Below, piece after piece: positions 15,587 to 23,173 of a stretch of 45,619 nt of DNA (within the stretch, counting starts at the first letter, position 1; the number at the start of each line of letters is the position of its first letter). Under the pieces are notes generated by a model. That model worked only from the letters and a program-made list of their open reading frames with translations, was not told the DNA's origin and searched no databases. A program made the position numbers and the translations under genes. This DNA comes from CAJBIL01 sp044359525 (lineage in GTDB: Bacteria; Pseudomonadota; Gammaproteobacteria; Burkholderiales; Rhodocyclaceae): NCBI GenBank assembly GCA_044359525.1, contig JBIKLY010000016.1:1-45619 (forward strand), in the 5' to 3' direction.

Positions 15587-15991
15587 TCAGTACGTCATGC
15601 AGGCGGCGTTGATCAGGCCGACACTCAGCGAAAGCGCGGCGAGAAAAATTGCCGGGGCTATTTTCCCGGCAGGAATGTCGTCGTTGAGAAACGGCAGGGT
15701 AAAACGCGCGACGAGATAGGCGAGTATCTGGATGATGCCGGCAATGCCGCCCCAGGCCAGCAAGTCGGCAATCGTGTCGCTGTGGGCGATGACATTCGCG
15801 ACGGGCATGGCAAAACCAAACAGCGCGCCCGCCAGACTGATCGCCGCGGCTGGATTGCCGGAACGAATCAGCGCCATTTCATGGTAGGGCGTGACGTTGA
15901 CATAAACCAGCAGGAAGACCGCGAGCAGGGCAACAGCCACCGTGAAATAGATCAAGAAACCGGGCAACATCGCGAACAGGTGTGCGGGCAT
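15587..15991 (-). CDS. DUF350 membrane protein
   Basis: Encodes 134 aa. The start at 15991 follows AGGAGAG at a good distance; an upstream in-frame extension to 16102 overlaps coaX and was rejected. There are four predicted membrane helices (around GFLIYFTVAVALLAVFLLVY, ISLAGALFGFAMPVANVI, LLAWGGIAGIIQILAYLVA and IAPAIFLAALSLSVGLI), with the Tyr-His pair and the acidic/basic spacing usual in DUF350 proteins (VTPYHEMALIRSGN). Relatives such as E. coli YjfL lie in operons with PspA-like, DUF4178 or glutathionylspermidine-synthase-like genes. Here it is first in the run leading to the spermidine-synthase-like gene. Confidence 0.85.
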   Translation of the reverse strand: MPAHLFAMLPGFLIYFTVAVALLAVFLLVYVNVTPYHEMALIRSGNPAAAISLAGALFGFAMPVANVIAHSDTIADLLAWGGIAGIIQILAYLVARFTLPFLNDDIPAGKIAPAIFLAALSLSVGLINAACMTY

Positions 15992-16070
15992 GAAACTCTC
16001 CTGTGTTCTCAAGGGGCCGAGGGAACATGGCCCGGATATCCGTCCGCCTCGTAGAGGCGTCGCTGGCAGA

Positions 16071-16808
16071 TTACAACGAGTTGCCGTAACGCAACAAGCC
16101 ATCGAGGATCAGATTGTCCGTCAATTGCAGTGGAATATTCAAGTGCGGCGCAAGACGTGCTGCACCGCCCCCCGTAAGAAGACAGCGCGCACCGGGTTCA
16201 CCGGCGATCCCGGCAAACATGCGCTCGACACCGCCGGCCTGCGCTTGCAGGCAGCCGCTGACAATCGCATCAACGGTATTGCGCGGCGCACTTCGAAACT
16301 CGCCTTCGGCAAGCGGCAACTGCGCGGTATTGCCGGCCAGCGACGCACGCATCAAGTCAAATCCGGGGAATATCAGGCCGCCACGAAACTCACCGTCGGC
16401 AGTGAGCAAATCGACGGTTGTCGCCGTCCCGGCACAGACCACCAGACAGGCCGATGCAAGCCGCCCGTGCGCGCCGATCAATGCGGCCCAGCGATCGGCA
16501 CCGAGCTGCTCCGGGCGCTCATAGGCATTACGCACACCACAGGCTTGGGCGCTGGCATGCAGCCAGGAAATATCGGCAAACCGCCCTGCCAGCGGCGCTG
16601 CAATACGCCCATGCACAAGCGCCCCGGCAACATTGCAGATCACGATGCGTGCGTGCGCTGGCCATTCGTCAGCTGCTTCGCTCAGGCTTCCCGCGTCAAC
16701 AGTTGCGAGAACCCCTTTATCGGCCCATTGCAAACCGTCATGCAAACCCCATTTGATGCGCGTATTGCCGGCATCGATCGCAACCAGCGGACGGGCGCCC
16801 TTACTCAT
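16071..16808 (-). CDS. coaX: Type III pantothenate kinase
   Basis: Encodes 245 aa. CoaX phosphorylates pantothenate, the first step of coenzyme A synthesis, and belongs to the ASKHA fold. The phosphate-binding DAGNTRIKWG at the N-terminus, the pantothenate/ATP region QLGADRWAALIGAH and the AGTATTVDLL motif are intact, and the C-terminal ribonuclease-H-like part ends with LTGGGAARLAPHL. The start overlaps the birA stop by 4 bases (ATGA). The birA-coaX pair is usual in betaproteobacteria. The downstream DUF350 gene is 79 bases away with its own ribosome-binding site and seems to start a different unit. Confidence 0.93.
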   Translation of the reverse strand: MSKGARPLVAIDAGNTRIKWGLHDGLQWADKGVLATVDAGSLSEAADEWPAHARIVICNVAGALVHGRIAAPLAGRFADISWLHASAQACGVRNAYERPEQLGADRWAALIGAHGRLASACLVVCAGTATTVDLLTADGEFRGGLIFPGFDLMRASLAGNTAQLPLAEGEFRSAPRNTVDAIVSGCLQAQAGGVERMFAGIAGEPGARCLLTGGGAARLAPHLNIPLQLTDNLILDGLLRYGNSL

Positions 16809-17695
16809 CGTGCGCGCAGGGACAAATCACCGGAGAGACAGCGCTCAATACCCTTCGCAGTCTCAATGAGCAGCGCACCACCGGCATCCGCACCGCGACA
16901 GACCCCTTCCTTCTCGACCACACCGTCGTGCAACAAACGCACCGGCTGATCCTGCCAGGCATTGCGCGCCAGCCAGTCATTACGCAGCGCGGCGAACCCG
17001 CCGGCAGCAAAACTATCCAGCACCGAGGCCAGTTCGATCAGTATTGCTGCCAGTAGATCGTGACGATCGGGCAAAGGGGAAAGCACCTGTGCAAGCGCCG
17101 CAGCCGGATGCGCGAAAGCTTCCTGATCGACATCCACCGCGGGTAACTGAAGATTCAGACCGACCCCGATCACCACCAGCGTGCTGCTTTGATCCCCCTG
17201 CCGGTCGCTTTGTCGATCGCTTTGTCGATCGCTTTGTAACTCGATGAGAATCCCGCCCAGCTTGCCGTAGCGCTCATTTTCGAGCAGCAGGATGTCGTTC
17301 GGCCACTTCAACGCAATGCCGTTCGTGCCGCAGTCCTCCAGTGCGCGGGCCAGCGCCACGCCGACGGCCAGAGAGAGGCCGGCCAGGCGTTCGATAGCAC
17401 CTTCAAAACGCCAGAGCAGGGAGAAAGTCAGCCCGGATTCAGGCGCGGACAACCAGCTGCGCCCGCGGCGACCACGCCCGGCCGTTTGCCGGTCGGCAAC
17501 CAGCACACTGCCGGCCGGCGCGCCATAACTGGCGCGCTCAAGCAAAACGCTGCTGGTGGACTCGCACTCGACCAGGGCATCAACATCGAACCGGCCACCG
17601 GCTGCGCCAAGCAAGGCGTGCAGCCGGACGGGATCAATCAGGGGTGTAGGCAAAGATGGGGGCATCGCATCGTCATCAGAAATCAACGCTGCCAT
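16805..17695 (-). CDS. birA: Biotin--[acetyl-CoA-carboxylase] ligase
   Basis: Encodes 296 aa (285 if it starts at the in-frame ATG 17665). It transfers biotin to the carrier protein of acetyl-CoA carboxylase. Seen are CESTSSVLLERA, ADRQTAGRGRRGRSWLSAPE with the ligase GRGRRG motif, the LKWPNDILL motif and YGKLGGILIEL. There is no N-terminal DNA-binding domain, so it is a ligase only and not a repressor. An insertion after ILIELQ contains three tandem SDRQ units coded by a 12-base repeat (17202-17237) in a surface loop, which is unusual for the family. It overlaps coaX by 4 bases. Confidence 0.92.
   Translation of the reverse strand: MAALISDDDAMPPSLPTPLIDPVRLHALLGAAGGRFDVDALVECESTSSVLLERASYGAPAGSVLVADRQTAGRGRRGRSWLSAPESGLTFSLLWRFEGAIERLAGLSLAVGVALARALEDCGTNGIALKWPNDILLLENERYGKLGGILIELQSDRQSDRQSDRQGDQSSTLVVIGVGLNLQLPAVDVDQEAFAHPAAALAQVLSPLPDRHDLLAAILIELASVLDSFAAGGFAALRNDWLARNAWQDQPVRLLHDGVVEKEGVCRGADAGGALLIETAKGIERCLSGDLSLRAR
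17202..17237 (-). repeat. 12-bp tandem repeat, three units, inside birA
   Basis: Three back-to-back units (17202-17213, 17214-17225, 17226-17237) of the type CGATCGCTTTGT; the second and third are identical and the first differs at one base. In the birA frame each unit encodes SDRQ, so gain or loss of units would keep the frame. Confidence 0.85.
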
Positions 17696-17704
17696 TATCG
17701 CTGA

Positions 17705-19141
17705 TTACGCTGCCGGATGATCTTCCGTACTTGTGCTTTCGCCGGACCGTGCGCCATCAAGATTGAGTTCCTGAATCTTGCGCGTGATCGTATTGCGGCC
17801 AATACCCAGCGCCTGCGCCGCCTCGATCCGCCGCCCTCCCGTATGAGCCAGCGCGCGATTGATCAGAACACGTTCAAAAGCATCGATCAGTTTTCCATGC
17901 ACCTGACCAATCTCACGCGTCAGGAGACGGTCGACCTCAAGCGCAAGTGCGCTCTCCCAGTCATCGCCCAAGGCTTGCGGACCCGACTCTCGCAACTCGG
18001 ACGGCAGATCGGCCACATCGACCACTTGCCCCGGCGCCATGACGGTCAGCCAGTGGCAGATATTTTCCAGCTGCCGGACATTGCCCTGAAAATCCAGCCC
18101 GCTCAGGTATTTCAACGCGCCATCGGAAAACCGTTTGGCTTCGACGCCAAGATCCTGCGCACTTTTCTGCAGGAAGTGGCGGGCCAGAATCGGAATGTCC
18201 TCACGCCGCTCACGCAGACTGGGCAGACGCACACGAATAACGTTGAGACGGTGAAACAGATCCTCGCGAAACAAGCCTTCCTTGACGCGGATTTCGAGAT
18301 TCTGGTGTGTTGCAGCGATGATCCGCACGTTGGCCTTGAGCGGCGAATGACCGCCCACCCGGTAGTAATGACCATCGGACAGGACACGCAAAAGACGCGT
18401 CTGCAGTTCGGCCGGCATATCGCCGATTTCGTCGAGAAACAAGGTGCCGCCCTCGGCCTGCTCGAAGCGACCGCGCCGCTGCGCAGCGGCGCCGGTAAAT
18501 GCGCCACGCTCGTGGCCGAACAACTCGGACTCAAGCAGATCCCGGGGAATCGCTGCGGTGTTGATCGCAATGAACGGCTTGTCGGCACGCGGGCTATGGC
18601 GGTGCACGGCGCGCGCCACCAGTTCCTTGCCGGAACCGGATTCGCCGGTAATCATCACCGTTGCATGCGATTGACTGAGCCGGCCAATCGCCCGAAAGAC
18701 TTCCTGCATGGCCGGCGCCTGACCGAGGATCTCCGGCGTCAGCCCGACAAGCTCTTTTGCACCAACCTGGTGCAAGCCCTGATCCATCGCCCGGCGAATC
18801 AGCTCCAGCGCCTGATCGACGTCGAACGGCTTCGGCAGATATTCGAAAGCGCCACCCTGAAATGCAGCCACCGCACTCTCCAGATCGGAGTAGGCGGTCA
18901 TGATGATCACCGGCAGCGACGGGAAGCGCTCCTTGACCTGCTGCAACAGATCAAGCCCTGACTGGCCGGGCATGCGGATGTCCGAAATCAACACCTGCGG
19001 CGGCGTAACGCCGGCATCGAGTTGCGACAGCGCCTCACTGGCCGAAGCAAAACTCTTGAAAGCGATTTGCTCGCGGGCCAGGGTTTTTTCGAGCACCCAG
19101 CGAATTGACTTGTCGTCGTCGACGATCCAGACCGGTTTCAT
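17705..19141 (-). CDS. ntrC: Nitrogen regulation response regulator NtrC
   Basis: Encodes 478 aa from the ATG at 19141, which gives the family-typical start MKPVWIVDDDKSIRW; in-frame ATGs at 19156 and 19168 are alternatives. The receiver domain has the acidic pocket (VDDD), the phosphoacceptor aspartate in VLISDIRMPGQSG and the lysine in YLPKPFD. The sigma-54 interaction domain has Walker A GESGSGKE, the GAFTGA loop and LFLDEIGDM. The C-terminal Fis-like helix-turn-helix is RRIEAAQALGIGRNTITRKI. It activates sigma-54 promoters under nitrogen limitation. It follows ntrB by 54 bases, and its likely target, the glnA promoter with two NtrC sites, is upstream in the same block. Confidence 0.93.
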   Translation of the reverse strand: MKPVWIVDDDKSIRWVLEKTLAREQIAFKSFASASEALSQLDAGVTPPQVLISDIRMPGQSGLDLLQQVKERFPSLPVIIMTAYSDLESAVAAFQGGAFEYLPKPFDVDQALELIRRAMDQGLHQVGAKELVGLTPEILGQAPAMQEVFRAIGRLSQSHATVMITGESGSGKELVARAVHRHSPRADKPFIAINTAAIPRDLLESELFGHERGAFTGAAAQRRGRFEQAEGGTLFLDEIGDMPAELQTRLLRVLSDGHYYRVGGHSPLKANVRIIAATHQNLEIRVKEGLFREDLFHRLNVIRVRLPSLRERREDIPILARHFLQKSAQDLGVEAKRFSDGALKYLSGLDFQGNVRQLENICHWLTVMAPGQVVDVADLPSELRESGPQALGDDWESALALEVDRLLTREIGQVHGKLIDAFERVLINRALAHTGGRRIEAAQALGIGRNTITRKIQELNLDGARSGESTSTEDHPAA

Positions 19142-19195
19142 GATTTTCTCAGACATGGGGAATGACATACACCAGCGTTAGCAAGGAGCTTGCCA

Positions 19196-20281
19196 TCAAG
19201 CCTTGCCAAGCGGCAGACGAATCGTGAAACAGGTATATCCCGGCCGGCTTTCGCACTCGATCGTCCCCTGATGCTGCTGCACAAAGCTCTGCGCCAGCGT
19301 CAAACCCAGCCCACTGCCACCCTCCCGCCCCGACACCAGCGGATAGAACATGCGCTCACGAATATCATCCGGAATACCCGGCCCGTTATCGATCACCTGC
19401 AGTTCAAGCGCCAGACGATAACGTCGTTTAACCAGCGTCACCTGACGGGAGACACGCGTACGCAAGGTAATCTGGCCTGGCGTGCCACAGCCGCCGGGCT
19501 GGTCAATAATCGCCTGGGCCGCATTGCGCGCAATATTGAGAATGGCCTGGATCAGCTGTTCGCGATCACCAACCAGATCGGGCAGGCTGGTATCGTAATC
19601 GCGCTGCACTTTCAGCGCCTGCGGGAATTCAGCGTTGAGCAGGCTACGCACACGCTCAAGTATTTCGTGAATATTGACCGGTGCCGGCTGCATCACCCGA
19701 TGCGGTGACAGCAAACGCTGCATCAGATCCTGCAGGCGATCGGACTCCTTGATGATGACCTGGGTGTACTCGCGCAGATCTGGATTATTCAGTTCATGTT
19801 CCAGCAACTGCGCGGCACCGCGAATTCCACCCAGCGGATTCTTGATTTCGTGCGCCAGGTTGCGGATCAACTCACGATTCGCCTGCTGCTGCTCGATCAG
19901 CCGTTCCTCACGCGTCGCCTTCAATTGCTGGTCGATCGGCCACAGCTCGATGATCAGCCGCGCCCCTGGCGCCTCGGTCGGGCTGATCGTGCAATTAACG
20001 TGCAGCGTCTCGCCGTCATCGCGTTTCAGCTCGATGTTCTGCCCGGTATAGTTCCAGTCGTGTGCCAGCGCGTTGTCGAGTGCCGTCTGCAGGATGTACG
20101 AATAGGCCACTGCGGAAGCGAGCGGCTTGCCGAGCAGAACTTTGATGCTGGTCGCCAGCAGATTTTGCGCCGCCGGATTCATGTGAATCAGGGCCAGATG
20201 CTCGTCCAGCAGAATGACGGACGAAGAAAGGTAGTCGAGTCCACCGAACGGATAGTGACTGGTCTCAGCCATGTGCGACAA
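19196..20281 (-). CDS. ntrB: Nitrogen regulation sensor histidine kinase NtrB
   Basis: Encodes 361 aa (358 if it starts at ATG 20272). NtrB is cytoplasmic: an N-terminal PAS domain (SSSVILLDEHLALIHMNPAA), a dimerisation helix with the phosphorylated histidine in RNLAHEIKNPLGGIRGA, and a GHKL ATPase domain with NIARNAAQAI (N box), VIDNGPGIP (G1) and GGSGLGLTLAQSF (G2). There is no membrane segment, as expected for this kinase, whose activity is set by the PII protein. It lies between a DUF4124 gene and ntrC in the order seen in many betaproteobacteria. Confidence 0.93.
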   Translation of the reverse strand: MSHMAETSHYPFGGLDYLSSSVILLDEHLALIHMNPAAQNLLATSIKVLLGKPLASAVAYSYILQTALDNALAHDWNYTGQNIELKRDDGETLHVNCTISPTEAPGARLIIELWPIDQQLKATREERLIEQQQANRELIRNLAHEIKNPLGGIRGAAQLLEHELNNPDLREYTQVIIKESDRLQDLMQRLLSPHRVMQPAPVNIHEILERVRSLLNAEFPQALKVQRDYDTSLPDLVGDREQLIQAILNIARNAAQAIIDQPGGCGTPGQITLRTRVSRQVTLVKRRYRLALELQVIDNGPGIPDDIRERMFYPLVSGREGGSGLGLTLAQSFVQQHQGTIECESRPGYTCFTIRLPLGKA

Positions 20282-20302
20282 CTGAAAAAAGTCCGTTGTC
20301 CG

Positions 20303-20785
20303 TCAGCGAAGGTTGGCGATTTCCTTGCGGATCGCCTCGATGTTGCGTTCGTGCAAAGCCACTTTGTCCTTGAAGGGCTGCAGGCGTTCCTGGACTTTTC
20401 CCCCGCTGATTGCTCCGCCCTGCATCCGCTCATTCGGAAGCACGGTCGCATCCTGCTCAGCAAGATCCTTCTTCGCCTGCTCAAGGTTTTTCTGTTCGGC
20501 AGCGAGCTCGCTCTCGAGAATACGCCGGCGATCCGTATCGCGGGCTTTCTGGGTGCTGTCATCAACCTTGGGGAAAGTCGCCGGCGTTGGCGTTCTTGGC
20601 GCGGCCTTGCCCGCCGGGGTGGCATTCACCGGTTCAAGATTCAGCTTCCGGCAATTCTTGGTTTCTACGTTGGAATAGGTCACATGGCCGTCGGCATCGA
20701 TACACTTGTGAATGTCTGCTTGTACCGGCAGCGCGAGCAACGCCAGTAATGCGATCGAAAAATGCAGGCCTTTGGCTTTCATCAT
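20303..20785 (-). CDS. DUF4124 periplasmic protein
   Basis: Encodes 160 aa. A Sec signal (about residues 1-23, ending LPVQA) precedes a short DUF4124 domain, IHKCIDADGHVTYSNVETKN followed by C, whose two cysteines may form a disulfide. The rest is a charged coiled coil (ESELAAEQKNLEQAKKDLAE). Such genes are commonly placed between glnA and ntrB in betaproteobacteria, but no function is established. It is separated from glnA by a strong terminator, so it probably heads the ntrBC transcript. Confidence 0.8.
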   Translation of the reverse strand: MMKAKGLHFSIALLALLALPVQADIHKCIDADGHVTYSNVETKNCRKLNLEPVNATPAGKAAPRTPTPATFPKVDDSTQKARDTDRRRILESELAAEQKNLEQAKKDLAEQDATVLPNERMQGGAISGGKVQERLQPFKDKVALHERNIEAIRKEIANLR

Positions 20786-20890
20786 GGTCCTATTCTTTTG
20801 ACACTGTCAGCTTCCTGATTTCGGAAGAACATGCAGTGTATTGGATGCTTCAATGTATTACAAACGCACACAAGGCCCTAACGGTGGACA

Positions 20891-20920
20891 AAAAAAGGAC
20901 GGGCAAGCCCGTCCTTTTTT
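20891..20920 (-). terminator. Rho-independent terminator after glnA
   Basis: A perfect 8-bp GGACGGGC/GCCCGTCC stem with a 2-base loop (20897-20914) is bounded by six A on one side and six T on the other, so it can work in both directions. It lies 14 bases past the glnA stop and separates glnA from the DUF4124-ntrBC unit. Confidence 0.9.
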
Positions 20921-20933
20921 ATCGGCAGCTAAA

Positions 20934-22349
20934 TCAGCAGCTGTAGTACAGATCGAACTCGACCGGGTGGGTCGTCATGCGAACCTTGTTCACTTCGTCC
21001 ATCTTCAGGTCGATGTAGGCATCGATCCAGTCGCTGGAGAAGACACCGCCACGCGTCAGGAACTCGTGATCCTTCTTCAACGCGTCAAGCGCCTCATCAA
21101 GCGAAGCACAGACAGTCGGGATCTTTGCATCTTCTTCGGGAGGCAGATCGTAGAGGTTCTTGTCAGCCGGATCGCCAGGGTGAATCTTGTTCTGGATACC
21201 GTCGAGGCCGGCCATCAGCAGCGCGGCGAAGCACAGGTACGGGTTGGCGATTGGATCCGGAAAACGGGTTTCGATACGGCGCGCCTTGTCGGAAGCAACG
21301 TGCGGCACGCGGATCGAAGCCGAACGGTTCTTTGCCGAGTAAGCCAGCTTGACCGGTGCTTCGTAGTGCGGAACCAAGCGCTTGTACGAGTTGGTACCCG
21401 GATTGGTGATCGCGTTCAGCGCCTTGGCGTGCTTGATGATGCCGCCGATGTAGAACAGTGCGAGTTCCGAGAGACCGGCATAGCCGTTACCGGCGAACAG
21501 GTTCTTGCCATCTTTCCAGATCGACTGGTGCACGTGCATGCCCGAACCGTTGTCGCCAACGATCGGCTTCGGCATGAAGGTTGCGGTCTTGCCGTACTGG
21601 TGGGCAACGTTGTGCACCACGTACTTGAGCATCTGCGTCCAGTCGGCGCGCTTGACCAGCGTGCTGAACACGGTGCCGATTTCGCACTGACCAGCAGTGG
21701 CGACTTCGTGGTGATGCACTTCGACCGGCACGCCGATCGCTTCGAGCGTCAGGACCATCGCCGAACGGATGTCGTGCAGGCTGTCGACCGGGGGAACCGG
21801 GAAGTAGCCGCCCTTGACGGTCGGACGGTGACCCGTTCCACCACCGCCATCAACCTTCTCACCGGAGGTCCATGCGGCTTCCTGCGAGTAGATCTTGACG
21901 TTGCAGCCCGACATGTCGACGCTCCACTCGACCGAGTCGAAGATGAAGAATTCGGGTTCCGGGCCGAAGTAGGCGGTGTCGCCGATACCCGAGGACTTCA
22001 GGTAGGCTTCAGCGCGCTTGGCGATCGAGCGCGGGTCGCGGTCGTAGCCACGGCCATCGGCCGGATCAACGACGTCGCAGGTAATAACAATCGTGGTTTC
22101 ATCAAAAAACGGGTCGATGTAGGCGGTCGAAGGATCAGGCATGAGCAGCATGTCGGATGCCTGGATACCCTTCCAACCGGAGATCGACGAACCGTCGAAA
22201 GCATGACCGGATTCAAACTTGTCTTCGTCAAAGGCGCTGACCGGAACGGTCACATGCTGCTCTTTGCCACGGGTATCGGTAAAACGGAAATCGACGAACT
22301 TGGCGTCGTTTTCCTTGACCATCTTGATAACGTCTTGCGGGCTTGCCAT
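20934..22349 (-). CDS. glnA: Glutamine synthetase type I
   Basis: Encodes 471 aa, the exact usual length of the GSI-beta class. ATG 22349 has AGGAGAC upstream; the frame stays open to 23117 but that extension overlaps the promoter and the rhodanese gene and was rejected. It makes glutamine from glutamate, ammonia and ATP. Family motifs are intact: FDGSSISGWKGI, the KPIVGDNGSGMHVHQS region, NPGTNSYKRLVPHYEAP and NRSASIRVP. The adenylylation tyrosine in NLYDLPPEE is present, so activity is probably turned off by GlnE under nitrogen excess. Transcription is likely from a sigma-54 promoter at 22424-22439 under NtrC. Confidence 0.96.
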   Translation of the reverse strand: MASPQDVIKMVKENDAKFVDFRFTDTRGKEQHVTVPVSAFDEDKFESGHAFDGSSISGWKGIQASDMLLMPDPSTAYIDPFFDETTIVITCDVVDPADGRGYDRDPRSIAKRAEAYLKSSGIGDTAYFGPEPEFFIFDSVEWSVDMSGCNVKIYSQEAAWTSGEKVDGGGGTGHRPTVKGGYFPVPPVDSLHDIRSAMVLTLEAIGVPVEVHHHEVATAGQCEIGTVFSTLVKRADWTQMLKYVVHNVAHQYGKTATFMPKPIVGDNGSGMHVHQSIWKDGKNLFAGNGYAGLSELALFYIGGIIKHAKALNAITNPGTNSYKRLVPHYEAPVKLAYSAKNRSASIRVPHVASDKARRIETRFPDPIANPYLCFAALLMAGLDGIQNKIHPGDPADKNLYDLPPEEDAKIPTVCASLDEALDALKKDHEFLTRGGVFSSDWIDAYIDLKMDEVNKVRMTTHPVEFDLYYSC

Positions 22350-22423
22350 TGAAAAGTCTCCTGAGCAGGTGCCGGTCACTCCGGCGACAATCGAAAAATC
22401 GGTGCGTGGTTCGGTGCGGGTTG

Positions 22424-22439
22424 AGCAGAAAGCGTGCCA
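22424..22439 (-). promoter_or_regulatory. Sigma-54 promoter of glnA
   Basis: On the minus strand the sequence is TGGCACGCTTTCTGCT, against the consensus TGGCAC-N5-TTGCW: the -24 GG and -12 GC are at the right spacing, with one mismatch in the -12 box. The predicted transcript start is near 22414, about 65 bases before the glnA ATG. Confidence 0.8.
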
Positions 22440-22515
22440 ATCCGCGTACCGACCCCTCTGCAGCGAACTCGTGATTGTGCCATAAGGGAAATTTGTTTTC
22501 CCGAGCTTTTTAAAA

Positions 22516-22532
22516 TGCACCATACACGTGCA
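22516..22532. promoter_or_regulatory. NtrC-binding site, promoter-proximal
   Basis: TGCACCATACACGTGCA is a near-palindrome of the NtrC type (TGCAC-N7-GTGCA). Its centre is about 110 bases upstream of the predicted glnA transcript start, close to the distance known for the enteric glnA enhancer. Confidence 0.7.
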
Positions 22533-22546
22533 ACTCTGCCAAAGCG

Positions 22547-22563
22547 CGCACTGCAATGGTGCG
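22547..22563. promoter_or_regulatory. NtrC-binding site, promoter-distal
   Basis: CGCACTGCAATGGTGCG matches the enteric NtrC site TGCACTAAAATGGTGCA at 12-13 of 17 positions. Its centre is 31 bases (about three helical turns) from the proximal site, so two NtrC dimers would sit on the same face. Confidence 0.7.
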
Positions 22564-22661
22564 CGCCTGCAAATAGCCGGCCCTGCGCGCCCGGCACAAA
22601 CACCGCAACCCCAAGCGCTGGCGTATACTTGCACTCCCGCAACACAGGCTGACGCAAACCC

Positions 22662-23111
22662 ATGGGAAGACTGACCGCCCTCCTCAACCTCGCCGAGGCA
22701 CGCGCCCGCGAACTCAAGCTCTCCTATGCCGGCGCACTGACACCGCAAGAGGCCAACGAGATCTGGCAACTGGCGCCCGGCGCAAAACTGGTCGACGTGC
22801 GCACACGCGCCGAATGGGACTGGGTCGGCCGCATCCCCGGCGCAATTGAAATCGAGTGGATGAGCTACCCCGGCAACCGGCCCAATCCCGATTTTCTTGC
22901 ACAGATGAAACAACAAGTTGATCGCGAGGCACTCGTCATGTTCATCTGCCGCAGCGGCGTCCGCTCGCACAACAGCGCCACGCTGGCGACCGAAGCCGGC
23001 TACACCGAGTGCTACAACGTTCTCGAAGGCTTTGAGGGCGACAAGGACGCCAGTGGGCAACGCGGCAAAGCCGGCGGCTGGCGGCGCGCCGGCCTGCCCT
23101 GGCAAAGCTGA
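22662..23111 (+). CDS. Rhodanese-domain protein
   Basis: Encodes 149 aa, a single rhodanese domain with a short N-terminal helix. Seen are the LVDVRTRAEWDWVGRIPGA entry motif and the active-site loop FICRSGVRSHNSA with the catalytic cysteine in CRSGVRS; the tail YNVLEGFEGDKD is typical of one bacterial subfamily. Such proteins carry a persulfide on the cysteine and act in sulfur transfer or thiosulfate/sulfide handling. It is transcribed away from glnA and lies 62 bases before nadA, an iron-sulfur enzyme. Its own partner is not evident. Confidence 0.85.
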   Translation: MGRLTALLNLAEARARELKLSYAGALTPQEANEIWQLAPGAKLVDVRTRAEWDWVGRIPGAIEIEWMSYPGNRPNPDFLAQMKQQVDREALVMFICRSGVRSHNSATLATEAGYTECYNVLEGFEGDKDASGQRGKAGGWRRAGLPWQS

Positions 23112-23173
23112 CACCATTCCAGACGCCGCAATCTGCAGCGCTTTCCACCGTTAAAAAATTCGAGATTTCTGCA

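Noticed and set aside
17717..18961. Long open frame opposite ntrC
   Set aside because: Antisense shadow of ntrC with no domain features.
20841..22352. Long open frame (503 codons) on the plus strand opposite glnA
   Set aside because: It mirrors the glnA coding frame, has no recognisable domain and lacks a start signal; high-G+C genes often give such antisense frames.
22350..23117. N-terminal extension of glnA
   Set aside because: It would cover the sigma-54 promoter, both NtrC sites and the rhodanese gene; glutamine synthetase starts at 22349 with a good ribosome-binding site and standard length.
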